A stretch of 64,000 nt of DNA, from NCBI GenBank assembly GCA_963764525.1, contig CAVXTC010000014.1, positions 48,214 to 112,213 on the forward strand. The letters run 5' to 3'. Below are positions 18,362-27,874 of the stretch, piece after piece; position 1 is the first letter of the stretch, and every line of letters begins with the position of its first letter. A model generated the notes under the pieces. The model was not told the DNA's origin. It made no database searches and saw only the letters and a program-made list of their open reading frames with translations. The position numbers were made by a program, and so were the translations under genes. Source of the DNA: DATDIC01 sp963764525 (GTDB taxonomy: Bacteria; Pseudomonadota; Alphaproteobacteria; Acetobacterales; Acetobacteraceae).

Positions 18362-19336
18362 GTGGCCGATACGATATCAGTGCCCGCCTTGAACAGCGAT
18401 GCCGCGCCTGCCGGAATGATCCCTGTGCCCGGCGGGACATTCCGCATCGGATCCGATCACCACTACCCGGAGGAAGCCCCGTCGCACCTCGTGACGGTCG
18501 ACGGCTTCTGGATCGACGTGACGCCCGTAGCCAACCGGCAATTCGCGGAGTTCGTCCGCGCCACCGGCCACGTCACCTTCGCCGAGACCGTACCCGATCC
18601 GTACGATTATCCCGGTGCGCTGCCGCATCTGATCTTCGCCGGCTCGCTGGTGTTCACGCCGCCGAAGCAGCGGGTGGACCTGCGCGATTGGAGCCAATGG
18701 TGGACCCTGCTCAAGGGCGCGAACTGGCGTCAGCCTTATGGTCCGGGCAGCAGCATCAAGGGGCTCGGCCATCATCCCGTCGTGCACGTGAGTTTCGGCG
18801 ATGCGCTGGCTTACGCCACCTGGGCAGGAAAGAAGCTGCCGACGGAGGCTCAGTGGGAGTTTGCCGCGCGCGGCGGCCTCGACGGCGTCGAGTTCGCCTG
18901 GGGCGACGAGTTCATGCCCGGCGGAAACGCGATGGCCAATACCTGGCATGGCGAGTTCCCGCATCACAGACGGCCGGGCTACAGGCGCACCTCGCCGGTC
19001 AAGGCGTTCCCGCCGAACGGCTACGGCGTCTACGACATGATCGGCAATGTGTGGGAGTGGACCACGGATTGGTGGTCGGCGAAGCACACGGCAGACGCGC
19101 CCAAGGCATGCTGCGTTCCCGAGAATCCGCGGGGCGGGCCGGAGGCCGCGAGCTACGACCCTCAGCTGCCTGACATCAGAATTCCGCGCAAGGTCATCAA
19201 GGGCGGGTCGCATCTTTGCGCGCCCAACTACTGCCGCCGCTACCGGCCGGCCGCGCGCCATGCGGAGCCCGTCGATACGTCGACGAGTCATCTCGGATTT
19301 CGTTGCGTCATATCAGAGACAGGGAGCACATCATGA
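18362..19336 (+). CDS. Formylglycine-generating enzyme (sulfatase maturase)
   Basis: Oxidises the active-site Cys of sulfatases to C-alpha-formylglycine in the cytosol. The 324-residue product has the SUMF1/FGE fold signatures: MIPVPGGTFRIGSD, DGFWIDVTPVANRQFAEFV, HHPVVHVSFGDALAYATWAG, KKLPTEAQWEFAARGG, MIGNVWEWTTDWW and LGFRCV. The paired Cys that bind copper are both present at about residues 286 and 291 in GGSHLCAPNYCRRYR, so it should be active. The GTG start is fixed by an AGGAGG at 18351-18356, 5 bases upstream. No signal peptide is seen. Its stop overlaps the sulfatase ATG by 4 bp, so maturase and substrate are co-translated. Confidence 0.92.
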   Translation: MADTISVPALNSDAAPAGMIPVPGGTFRIGSDHHYPEEAPSHLVTVDGFWIDVTPVANRQFAEFVRATGHVTFAETVPDPYDYPGALPHLIFAGSLVFTPPKQRVDLRDWSQWWTLLKGANWRQPYGPGSSIKGLGHHPVVHVSFGDALAYATWAGKKLPTEAQWEFAARGGLDGVEFAWGDEFMPGGNAMANTWHGEFPHHRRPGYRRTSPVKAFPPNGYGVYDMIGNVWEWTTDWWSAKHTADAPKACCVPENPRGGPEAASYDPQLPDIRIPRKVIKGGSHLCAPNYCRRYRPAARHAEPVDTSTSHLGFRCVISETGSTS

Positions 19337-21048
19337 GCGAGAACACGAACGGCGGACAAAGGGGCGGTCTCGGCCGCCGCGGTATCCTGCTGGGCACCAC
19401 GGCGGCGGCGGCAACCACGGTCCTGGCGGCTGCCTCGGCGGACGCGCAGAACACGCCGCGCCCGCTCAGCCGGTGACGGCGGCGAGCGGCAACAAGCCGA
19501 ATATCATCATGATCATATCCGATGACTTCGGCTATGGCGACGCCGGCTGCTATCTCGGCGGCGAAAACCGGGGCATGCCGACGCCGAATATCGACCGTCT
19601 GGCCGCCGAAGGCATGCTGTTCACGTCCTTCTATGCGCAGCCGAGCTGCACGCCCGGTCGCGCCGCCATGCAGACGGGCCGCATCCCGAACCGCAGCGGC
19701 ATGACGACGGTCGCCTTCCAGGGGCAGGGCGGCGGACTTCCTGCGGCTGAATGGACCTTGGCGTCGGTGCTCAAGACCGCGGATTACAAGACCTTCTTCG
19801 TCGGCAAGTGGCATCTCGGGGAATCGGATTACGCGCTGCCCAACGCGCAGGGCTATGACGAGATGAAGTATTGCGGGCTCTATCACCTCAACGCCTACAC
19901 ATACGCCGATCCCAAGTGGTTCCCGGACATGGACCCGAAACTGCGGGCCTTTTTTCAGAAGGTGACCAAGGGCGCACTGTCCGGCAACGCCGGCGAGGCC
20001 CCGCATGAAGATTTCAAGATCAACGGCGAATACGTCAACACACCGGATAAGGGCGTCGTCGGGATCCCGTTCTTCGACGAGTACGTCGAGAAGGCGTCGC
20101 TCGATTACCTCGATCAGAATGGCAAGTCAGGCCAGCCGTTCTTCATGAGCATCAACTTCATGAAGGTCCACCAGCCCAACCTGCCTGCACCCGAATTCGT
20201 GCATAAGTCGATGTCGAAATCCAAATACGCGGATTCGATCGTCGAGAACGACACGCGCATCGGCCGTATCCTGGACAAGGTGCGCGCACTCGGCCTCGAC
20301 AAGAACACCTACGTTTTCTGGACGACCGATAACGGTGCCTGGCAGGACGTCTATCCCGATGCCGGCTACACGCCGTTCCGCGGCACCAAGGGAACGGACC
20401 GCGAGGGCGGTTCGCGGGTTCCGTCGATCGCCTGGGGGCCGGGCATCAAGGCCGAAAGCAAGAACGCCGAGATCGTCGGCGGCCTGGACTACATGGCAAC
20501 GTTCGCCGCGCTTGCCGGCGCGAAGTTTCCGGAGAACGATCGTGAAGGCAAGCCGATCATCTTCGACAGTTACGACATCACGCCGGTTCTTTTCGGTACA
20601 GGAAAATCGCCAAGAAACTCGTGGTTCTACTTCACCGAGAACGAACTCACTCCCGGCGCCGTCCGCGCTGGCAATTACAAGGCGGTGTTCAACCTCCGCG
20701 GTGACGACGGCGTGAAGACCGGGGGCCTGGCGGTCGATTCCAATCAGGGCTGGAAGGGGCCGGAGGAATATGTCGCGACCGTTCCGCAGGTCTTCGATCT
20801 TTGGCAGGACCCGCAGGAACGCTACGACATTTTCATGAACAACTACACCGAACATACGTGGGTGCTTGGTCACGATCAACCAGGCGGTCAAGGATCTCAT
20901 GGCGACCTACGTGAAATACCCACCGCGCAAGATGCAGGGCGAGGGTTATAGCGGACCGATCACGTTGACCGAATATCAGCGTTTCAAGTTCGTCCGAGAT
21001 GAACTGCAGAAGGAGGGAGTGAGCATTCCGCTGCCGACCGGGAACTGA
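19333..21048 (+). CDS. Tat-exported arylsulfatase, two frameshifts
   Basis: A type I sulfatase of about 570 residues. The leader GGLGRRGILLGTTAAAATTVLAAASADAQ-like region has a twin-Arg and an Ala-rich core, so export is probably by Tat after folding and Cys modification. The mature part starts NKPNIIMIISDDFGYGDAGC, which binds the metal through the Asp pair. The FGly motif is SCTPGRAAMQTGR, with Cys at about residue 106. FVGKWHLGE and FWTTDNGAWQDVYPDAG follow. Frame shifts occur near 19455-19470, just after the leader, and near 20864, where VTINQAVKDLMATYVKYPPR continues in another frame. Cys-type and next to an FGE, it should be matured by that enzyme. Natural substrate unknown. Confidence 0.9.
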
Positions 21049-21144
21049 CCGTCGATCCAAGGCGGGACGGCCGGCTTGCGCTCGCGTTCGCGCAAGCCGG
21101 CAAGGCGCGACAAGCGCGGAGACTGGGTCAAAAGGGGATCGATC

Positions 21145-22185
21145 ATGACACCTCCTACCAACGCGGGTAGCCTTGGCCGCCGCACCGTGCTCACCGCGGC
21201 GGTTGCGCTTCCCGTCATCGCCGGATCATTCCGTCCGTCCACGTCGTTGGCCGCGACCGACAAGCTGCCTTCCTGGAACGACGGCAAGCCAAAACAGTCG
21301 ATCATCGACTTCGTGGACCGGGTGACGAAGCAGGGATCACCCGACTTCGTGCCGCCGGCCGAGCGCATCGCGGTGTTCGATAATGACGGCACGCTGTGGC
21401 CAGAGGACCCGGTGCCGTTCCAGCTTGCCTACGCGCTCTACACGCTGAAGCAGATGGCCGCCGAGAACCCGTCACTGCGCAACGACCCGATGGTCCGGGC
21501 CGCGCTGAAGGGCGACACCGCCGCGCTGCTTGCCGGCCCCCATCACGACGGCCTGATGCGCATCGTCGCGCTGACACATGCGGGCATGACCACGGACAAG
21601 TTCAAGGCCCAGGTCGAGAGCTGGCTCGCCCACGCCCGACATCCCCGCTTGGACAAGCCGTACGACCAGCTAACCTATCAGCCGATGCAGGAGCTTCTGC
21701 GTTACTTGCGGGCGAACGGCTTCAAGACCTTCATCGTCTCCGGCGGTGGCGCCGACTTCATGCGGGTGTGGAGCGAGCGCGTCTATGGCATACCGCCCGA
21801 GCAGGTGGTCGGCTCGGCCGCCCGTACCAGGTACGAACTCCGCCCGAGCGGGCCGGTGCTTGTCAAGACGCTGGATTATCTGTTCGTCGACGACAGGGCG
21901 GGCAAGCCTGTCGGCATCCACGAGTTCATCGGCCGCCGCCCGATCGCCGCCTTCGGCAACAGCGACGGCGACAAGGAGATGCTCGAATACACCACGATCG
22001 ACAATCCGCGGCCAAGCTTCGGCCTGATCGTGCATCACACCGATGCCAAACGCGAATACGCCTACGATGCCCACCCACAGAGCAGCGGCAAGCTGGTCGA
22101 AGCGCTGCAGGAAGCGCCCGCGCGAGGATGGGTCGTCGTGGACATGGCCAAGGACTGGAGCCGCGTGTTCGCGTTTCAGCAGTAG
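21145..22185 (+). CDS. Exported HAD-family phosphatase
   Basis: A 346-residue HAD hydrolase of the phosphoserine-phosphatase-like exported group. The leader LGRRTVLTAAVALPVIAGSF has a twin-Arg, then RIAVFDNDGTLWPEDP (motif I, both Asp), TFIVSGGGADFMRVW (motif II), and AAFGNSDGDKEMLEYT (motif III). ATG 21145 is preferred over an earlier in-frame start at 21076 because it begins directly at the leader and has GGGGAT upstream. Third exported product of the cassette, 97 bp after the sulfatase. A partial paralogue occurs at 25357-25428. Confidence 0.85.
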   Translation: MTPPTNAGSLGRRTVLTAAVALPVIAGSFRPSTSLAATDKLPSWNDGKPKQSIIDFVDRVTKQGSPDFVPPAERIAVFDNDGTLWPEDPVPFQLAYALYTLKQMAAENPSLRNDPMVRAALKGDTAALLAGPHHDGLMRIVALTHAGMTTDKFKAQVESWLAHARHPRLDKPYDQLTYQPMQELLRYLRANGFKTFIVSGGGADFMRVWSERVYGIPPEQVVGSAARTRYELRPSGPVLVKTLDYLFVDDRAGKPVGIHEFIGRRPIAAFGNSDGDKEMLEYTTIDNPRPSFGLIVHHTDAKREYAYDAHPQSSGKLVEALQEAPARGWVVVDMAKDWSRVFAFQQ

Positions 22186-22219
22186 CGCTTCCCAATTGCC
22201 GTTCGACAAGGAGAAGAAA

Positions 22220-23723
22220 TTGACAGTCAGACCTGCCACTTGGGTCGGGGCAACAGTGTTTCTTTCTACAGTTGCGCTTGCCTGCGTCACTCACGCCCAA
22301 GGAGTTCCGCTCGGCGAGGCCACGCTGCACGGCGACGAGATGATCCAAACTCCGGTTGGGGAGATCGGACTTGTAGACAGCTACTTCGACGATGATGCCT
22401 CCAGGCGTTTGTTCGACGATATGGATTATCAGCGTGCCGTGCAGACCTACATATGGAGCACGCCGCTCGTCAGCATGACGACCTGGCGTGACAACCAGGG
22501 TGCGGCCTACGGCGTCAAGAACCGAACCGATTTTGTCGTCTTGGAATCGCTGAAGGAAAAACGCGGCATCGTCACCGGGAATTTGACGACCCCCTACATC
22601 TTCAACTTCTACGACCTCTCGGACGGCGCCTTGCAGATCGACTATCCAGCCGGCAAGACCGCCGGCGGCGTGCTCGATTTCTGGCAGCGGCCGGTTTTTG
22701 ATCTCGGCCTGACAGGGCCGGACAAGGGGCAAGGCGCGACCTATATCGTCGTCGGCCCAAACGATGATCCACAAAAGTACAAGAAGGAGGGAGTCCACGT
22801 CTACCAGAGCGCGACAGACAATATCTTCATCGGTCTGCGGATCCTGGACAAGGATCCGGGCTACTTCGACAAGTTCGTGTCCGAGTACAAGATGGGCAAA
22901 GTCGGCGGCGAGGTGACGCCCAGCAAGTTCATCAAGGGCAAGGACGTCCCCTGGAGCGCGACCGCGCCACGGGGCCTCGAGTACTGGCGGAAGCTCGCCG
23001 AGATCATCCAGGAGGAACCTGTTCGCGAGGTGGACAAGGCCTGGATGGCCATGCTCGAGCCGCTCGACATCGACAAGGGAAAGCCGTTCCAGCCTGACGA
23101 ACGCATCCAGTCGATCCTGAAGAGGGGCGCGGCGATGGGAGAACTGATGGTCCGCAACCTGCAGGTCAACCCACGCTATACCAAGCCATATTGGGAAGGG
23201 AACGTACTGGTACAAGAGCTTCGATTTCCACATCCCACAGGAAACCAAAACACAAGTCGAGCTCGACCAGCGTGCCACCTGGTTCTATGAGGCCGTCACG
23301 AGTACCGAAGGCATGGTCAATCCGACCCCCGGCGCCGGACAGGTCTACATGACCACCAAGCGCGACAGCGAAGGGCGCACATTCAGGGCAGACGAGACCT
23401 ACAAGCTGCACGTGCCGGCGCACGTGCCAGTGGGCCAGTTCTGGGCGCTGACATTGTACAGCGAGAACACGCGCCGCCCCTATGACAATGGTGGCGCCGC
23501 GATCCGCAGCGTGAACCTCGACAGCACGATGAAGGATCTCAAATACAACCAGGATGGCAGTATCGACCTTTTCATCGGCCCGGACGCGCCCAAGGGCTTC
23601 GAGAACAACCACATGAAAACAGTCGAGAATGACGGCTGGTTTGTCTATTTCCGGCTCTATGCACCGGAGCAGGCTTTCTTCGACAAGACGTGGAAGATGC
23701 CTGATTTCGAAGTGATCAAGTGA
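22220..23723 (+). CDS. Exported DUF1254/DUF1214 protein, copy A, one frameshift
   Basis: About 500 residues with a signal peptide (WVGATVFLSTVALACVTHAQ), an N-terminal DUF1254 domain (DMDYQRAVQTYIWSTPLVSM, NFYDLSDGALQIDYP, GVLDFWQRPVFDLGLTGPD) and a C-terminal DUF1214 domain (DETYKLHVPAHVPVGQFWAL, SIDLFIGPDAPKGFENN). TTG 22220 is the start: AAGGAG lies 7 bases upstream and the signal peptide begins directly. One extra base near 23203 breaks the frame between PYWEGN and YWYKSFDFHIP. The function of these two-domain proteins is unknown. The repeated co-occurrence with sulfatase/FGE suggests a shared periplasmic pathway. Confidence 0.85.
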
Positions 23724-23785
23724 GCGTGGGGCGCGCTCTGGCGGCCGCCCTCGTTCAACGTCCGCCACCAATCGAAAGATGCCCC

Positions 23786-25322
23786 ATGCTACGCACAGCT
23801 TTTATCACACAGGCGGCTGTTCTCGGGCTTGCGACGGCCTTGACCGCGCCAGCCTTGGCGCAGGAAACCCGCTTCGACGCACTTACCGACTTGCCGTTTG
23901 TCCACGGCCGCCCGACGGCCGAAACTGCCGCTACCTTGCGCCAGGAACTGACCTTCCAGCAAGCCGCGCAAGCCTATCTCTGGGCGCTGCCGCTTATCAA
24001 CACACTCGGCATGAAGTTCGGCTCGGAGGCGGTATTTGGCGCAGGCTACAACGTTCTGCCGATCTGGAAGGAGAGGCTTGATCCGAAGACGCTGGTTACG
24101 ACGCCCAATTCCGATGTGCTCTATGCGATGAGCTATGTGGATATGGGCGAGACCGGTCCGATCGTGTTCGAGGCCCCGCCGAACCTCCAAGGCATTCTGC
24201 TCGACTTCTGGCAGCGCCCGATCCCGGTCGATGGCGGCAGGTTCGCGGGCGATGTGGGGCTGCCTGGACCCGATGCGGGGAAGGGCGGCAAATTCCTGAT
24301 TTTGCCGCCGGGGTACAAGGGCAAGGTGCCGGACGGCTACTATGTCTATCGCTCAGCGACCAATAATGTCTTCATCTTCCTGCGCGCCTTCTATCAGGAC
24401 CCGGCGAACCTGACGCCGGCGGTCGCGCTGATAGAGCGGTCGAAGATATATCCGCTCAATCTTCCCGCGTCCGAGCGCAAGCCGATGAAGTTCCCCGACG
24501 CGTCAGGCGTTCCGGCGAACATGCTGCCGCGATCCGACATAACCGCCTTCGAGCAGCTGAAGTGGCTGCTTGACCACGAAGGCAAGAACCTCGCCAGCGC
24601 CGGACGGGTTGGGCCTGCTGGCCAATGTGGGCCTCATTGCCGACCGGCCCTTCAAGCCGGACGCAGAAACGCGCGCGATCCTCAACGCGGCCGCCAAGAC
24701 GGCCTACAAGATAAGCCGGGTCATCGGGTTCAGTAATGAGATTCATGGGCAGTCGTTGCGCGTCTGGCCGGATCGGCATTGGTTGAACCCGATCAACAAC
24801 GCAGCCGAACCCGGCCCGCAGAAATCGGTGGACCTGGCCTTTCATAACACGGCAGCCGGCTTCACGGACATTGAGCGGCGCGTCTGGTTCTCCACCGACT
24901 ACTACTCAATCAGCCCGGGTATGGTGTCACAGATCGCCGGCCGTGGCGCGGCTTACGAGATTGCGTTCAACGACGCCAATGGAGATCCGCTATCGGGCGA
25001 TGTCTCTTACAAGCTGACCCTTCCGCCGCACATCCCGGCAAAGCTCTTCTGGTCGCTCACGCTCTACGAGGCTGAAAACGCCTCTGGGCTGGCGACTGAG
25101 GCGCGGCGCTTCCCATCCCTCGGGTCACGCGACAAGCCTGTTCAGAACGCCGACGGGACGACCGATCTCTACGTCGGCCCGAAGGCACCTGCAGGGAAGG
25201 CAGCAAACTGGCTGCCCACGGCCCCAGGGCGCGATTTTTTCGCTATTCTTCGACTGTACGGGCCGGGCGAGAGTGCCATCGACTATAGCTGGAAGCCCGG
25301 CGACTTCGAGAAGAGCCGGTAG
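23786..25322 (+). CDS. Exported DUF1254/DUF1214 protein, copy B, one frameshift
   Basis: A second member of the family, clearly diverged from copy A (for example GILLDFWQRPIPVDGGRFAG, against GVLDFWQRPVFDLGLTGPD). It has a signal peptide (FITQAAVLGLATALTAPALA), a DUF1254 part with TPNSDVLYAMSYVDMGETGP and YYVYRSATNNVFIFLRAFYQ, and a DUF1214 part with SYKLTLPPHIPAKLFWSLTL and TTDLYVGPKAP. An extra base near 24601 moves the frame after HEGKNLASA; DGLGLLANVGLIADRPF follows in the next frame. Reconstituted length is about 510 residues. It is the last gene of the cassette; 35 bp later a HAD fragment begins. Confidence 0.85.
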
Positions 25323-25356
25323 CTGCTCAAGACACTGCCGCCGAATGTTCGCGGTA

Positions 25357-25428
25357 GTACGACCAGCTAACCTATCAGCCGATGCAGAAGGTCCTGCGCT
25401 TCCTGAGGGCAAACGGCTTTGAACCGGA
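25357..25428 (+). pseudogene. Fragment of a HAD phosphatase paralogous to the cassette enzyme
   Basis: The translation YDQLTYQPMQKVLRFLRANG matches residues of the HAD phosphatase around 21661-21725. The first 30 bases are identical to 21661-21690, after which the copies diverge at many third positions. Both ends are missing and there is no start, so this is a remnant of a second HAD gene. It abuts the 3' end of the DUF1150 gene at about 25425-25436, which marks a rearrangement junction. Confidence 0.7.
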
Positions 25429-25672
25429 GCGGCAACCATGTCGTGTTGCAGGATGGCGGCGATCGCCACCTCCCACTCGCCGGCGACTGCCATCGGAGTG
25501 CCGTCGGCGCATGGATAGCGAAGCCGGCCTCTCCGTTCACCGTCACCGGCCTCATATAGGCGCTTTGCGCCATCCCGAGTTGGGCGAGCTGCTGCTCTGA
25601 CAGGTGCCGGATATCCACCACCATCGGATGACGACTTCCTCGCCAGCCTGGCCACTGGATAGATTGCTTCAC
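25429..25672 (-). CDS. DUF1150 protein, frameshifted and with an altered 3' end
   Basis: On the minus strand, LSEQQLAQLGMAQSAYMRPV then NGEAGFAIHA and, after a one-base loss near 25523, DGTPMAVAGEWEVAIAAILQHDM match the alphaproteobacterial DUF1150 family (LA-LG---AYVRP, FAIHAADGTP). The GTG at 25672 has an AGGGGAA upstream. After VAAPVQ the frame runs into the HAD fragment instead of stopping, so the native end was lost in the rearrangement. Probably non-functional. Its normal role is unknown. Confidence 0.65.
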
Positions 25673-25809
25673 CCGATTCCCCTGTTGGTTGGGTCGGCGA
25701 GTTTAGGAGTGGTCCCCCCTGATCCACGTCGCCCGGGTATGATCGCCCGGGGATTGGCGTATTGTCGCCGGAGTGTTTGCCTGCCCGCGCCCAGCCGGAG
25801 GAAGCCTTC

Positions 25810-26625
25810 ATGAACGACGCCCCGCAAATCGCCGACACCCCAGCGCTCGACGCCACCGCCCTCACCGAGCTGGCCGAGCAACTCGGCCAGCTCCTACGTC
25901 TGCGAACCCTGCCGATCGGCATGAAGCTGTTCGAGGACCTGGACGAGATGGCCCGCATCCCCGGCCTGCGCCGTCCGGCGAAGGGCAAGAAATTCACCAC
26001 CTGCCAGCTTGTGACCCAGGCGCGCATGGCCGGGTTCACGCTCGGCATCACCACCGAGAACGTCCCATCATTTTCAAGCTGTTCCAGCGTGATCGGGTTG
26101 GACGCGCCGGGTGACATCTACACCTCCGGGCGCAAGATGGAGGGCGTGTGGTTCGAGAACCGGGAGGCAGCGGCGGCGCACCAGGCGCAGATGCCGCGGG
26201 TGACGCCGGGGCGTTACCACGGCCTGGTCGCGGCGCCGCTGCGCAGCGGCCGGCTCGATCCGCCGGATATCTGTTTGTTCTATGCCAACCCGGCGCAGAT
26301 GATCCTGTTCATCAACGGGTTGCAGTGGCGCAGCTATCGCCGCTACGATTTCAGCATCACCGGCGAGAGCGCCTGTGCCGATAGCTGGGGACACGCGCTG
26401 AAGACCCGCGAAGTCAGCCTGTCGATCCCGTGCTATGCGGAACGCCGCTATGGCGCGGTGGCCGACGACGAATTGCTGATGGCCTGCCCGCCGGAGGATT
26501 TCCGGCGCGGCGTGGTGGGATTGCAAGGTCTGTCGAAGGCCGGTCTGCGCTATCCGATCATGCCGTTCGGGCCGCAGGCCGAGCCCGCCGACGGCATGGC
26601 CAAAAGTTACGCCGGCAAGAACTGA
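25810..26625 (+). CDS. DUF169-family protein
   Basis: A 271-residue cytosolic protein matching the DUF169 family: LLRLRTLPIGMKLFEDLDEM near the N terminus, FTTCQLVTQARMAGFTLGIT with the conserved Cys, PDICLFYANPAQMILFINGL and SWGHALKTREVSLSIPCYAE. Function is unknown; relatives are found near radical-SAM or acetyltransferase genes. The ATG at 25810 follows a GGAGGAAG. argJ begins 20 bp downstream on the same strand, so they may be co-transcribed. Confidence 0.8.
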   Translation: MNDAPQIADTPALDATALTELAEQLGQLLRLRTLPIGMKLFEDLDEMARIPGLRRPAKGKKFTTCQLVTQARMAGFTLGITTENVPSFSSCSSVIGLDAPGDIYTSGRKMEGVWFENREAAAAHQAQMPRVTPGRYHGLVAAPLRSGRLDPPDICLFYANPAQMILFINGLQWRSYRRYDFSITGESACADSWGHALKTREVSLSIPCYAERRYGAVADDELLMACPPEDFRRGVVGLQGLSKAGLRYPIMPFGPQAEPADGMAKSYAGKN

Positions 26626-26644
26626 CCGGTTCGGAGAACAGACG

Positions 26645-27874
26645 ATGGACGTTCAGGTATCGCCGCTGGCTGTGCAACTTGCCGAGGTTCCGCCGTTGGC
26701 GGGCGTGCGGCTCGGCGCGGCGGAAGCCGGCATTCGCTACCGCAACCGCACCGATCTGGTGATGCTGGAACTGGCGGCCGGCACCACCGTCGCCGGCGTG
26801 TTCACGAGCAACCGCTGTCCGGGGGCGCCGGTCGATTGGTGTCGGGCGTCGCTGAAGGGCGGCCGCGCGCGGGCGGTGGTGGTGAATGCGGGCAACGCCA
26901 ATGTCTTTACCGGTCGCGCCGGGCGGGAAGCCTGCGCGGCCACCGCTGCCGCCGCGGCCGACCTGGTCGGCTGTCCGGCGAAGCAGGTGTTCGTCGCCTC
27001 CACCGGGGTGATCGGCGAAGTGCTGCCGCACGACAAGCTGACCGCCGCCCTGCCGGCACTGCACGCAGCGTTGCGCGCCGACGCCTGGGAAGATGCGGCG
27101 CGTGGTATCATGACCACCGACACCTTTCCCAAGGCCGCCACGCGCGTCGCGAAGATCGGCGACATGGAGGTGCGGATCAACGGCATTGCCAAGGGCAGCG
27201 GCATGATCGCACCAGATATGGCGACGATGCTGTGTTTCGTTGCGACCGATGCGAAGATTCCGGCTCCGGCCCTGGATGCGCTGCTGCGAAAGGGCGTCGA
27301 TGGCAGCTTCAACTGCACCACGGTGGATTCCGATACCTCCACCTCGGACACTGTGCTGCTATTCGCCACCGGCGAGGCGAAGCACCCGCGCGTGCCGAGT
27401 GAAGGCGGACGGGCGCTGGCGGATTTCGGTGCCAGTCTGAACGATCTGCTGCTGGACCTGGCATTGCAGGTGGTGCGTGACGGCGAAGGCGCGCAGAAGC
27501 TGATCCGGATCGACGTGACCGGCGCGACGACCGGACGTTCCGCGAAGCGGGTCGCCATGGCGGTGGCGAACTCGCCGCTGGTGAAGACGGCGATCGCCGG
27601 GGAAGATGCGAACTGGGGACGGATCGTCATGGCGGTCGGCAAAGCCGGGGAGCCGGCCGACCGCGACCGGCTATCGATCGCGGTCGGCGGCGTGTGGATG
27701 GCGCGCGATGGCGGCGTGGTGCCGGATTACGATGAAACGCCGGTGGTTCAGCACATGCGCGGGCGCGAGGTGCAGATCACCATCGATCTGGGCCTGGGGC
27801 GCGGCAAGGCCACCGCATGGACCTGCGATCTGACTCACGGGTACATCGACATCAATGGATCGTATCGTTCCTGA
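26645..27874 (+). CDS. argJ: Glutamate N-acetyltransferase / N-acetylglutamate synthase (ornithine acetyltransferase)
   Basis: Runs the acetyl-recycling arginine pathway by moving acetyl from N-acetylornithine to glutamate. The 409-residue precursor self-cleaves before a Thr. The site is visible in ARGIMTTDTFPKAATR, with KGSGMIAPDMATMLCFVATD and SFNCTTVDSDTSTSDTVLLF as further signatures and GEDANWGRIVMAVGKAGEP in the C-terminal part. Length is normal. Its last 23 bp overlap the 3' end of the convergent fatty-acid hydroxylase gene. Confidence 0.95.
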   Translation: MDVQVSPLAVQLAEVPPLAGVRLGAAEAGIRYRNRTDLVMLELAAGTTVAGVFTSNRCPGAPVDWCRASLKGGRARAVVVNAGNANVFTGRAGREACAATAAAAADLVGCPAKQVFVASTGVIGEVLPHDKLTAALPALHAALRADAWEDAARGIMTTDTFPKAATRVAKIGDMEVRINGIAKGSGMIAPDMATMLCFVATDAKIPAPALDALLRKGVDGSFNCTTVDSDTSTSDTVLLFATGEAKHPRVPSEGGRALADFGASLNDLLLDLALQVVRDGEGAQKLIRIDVTGATTGRSAKRVAMAVANSPLVKTAIAGEDANWGRIVMAVGKAGEPADRDRLSIAVGGVWMARDGGVVPDYDETPVVQHMRGREVQITIDLGLGRGKATAWTCDLTHGYIDINGSYRS

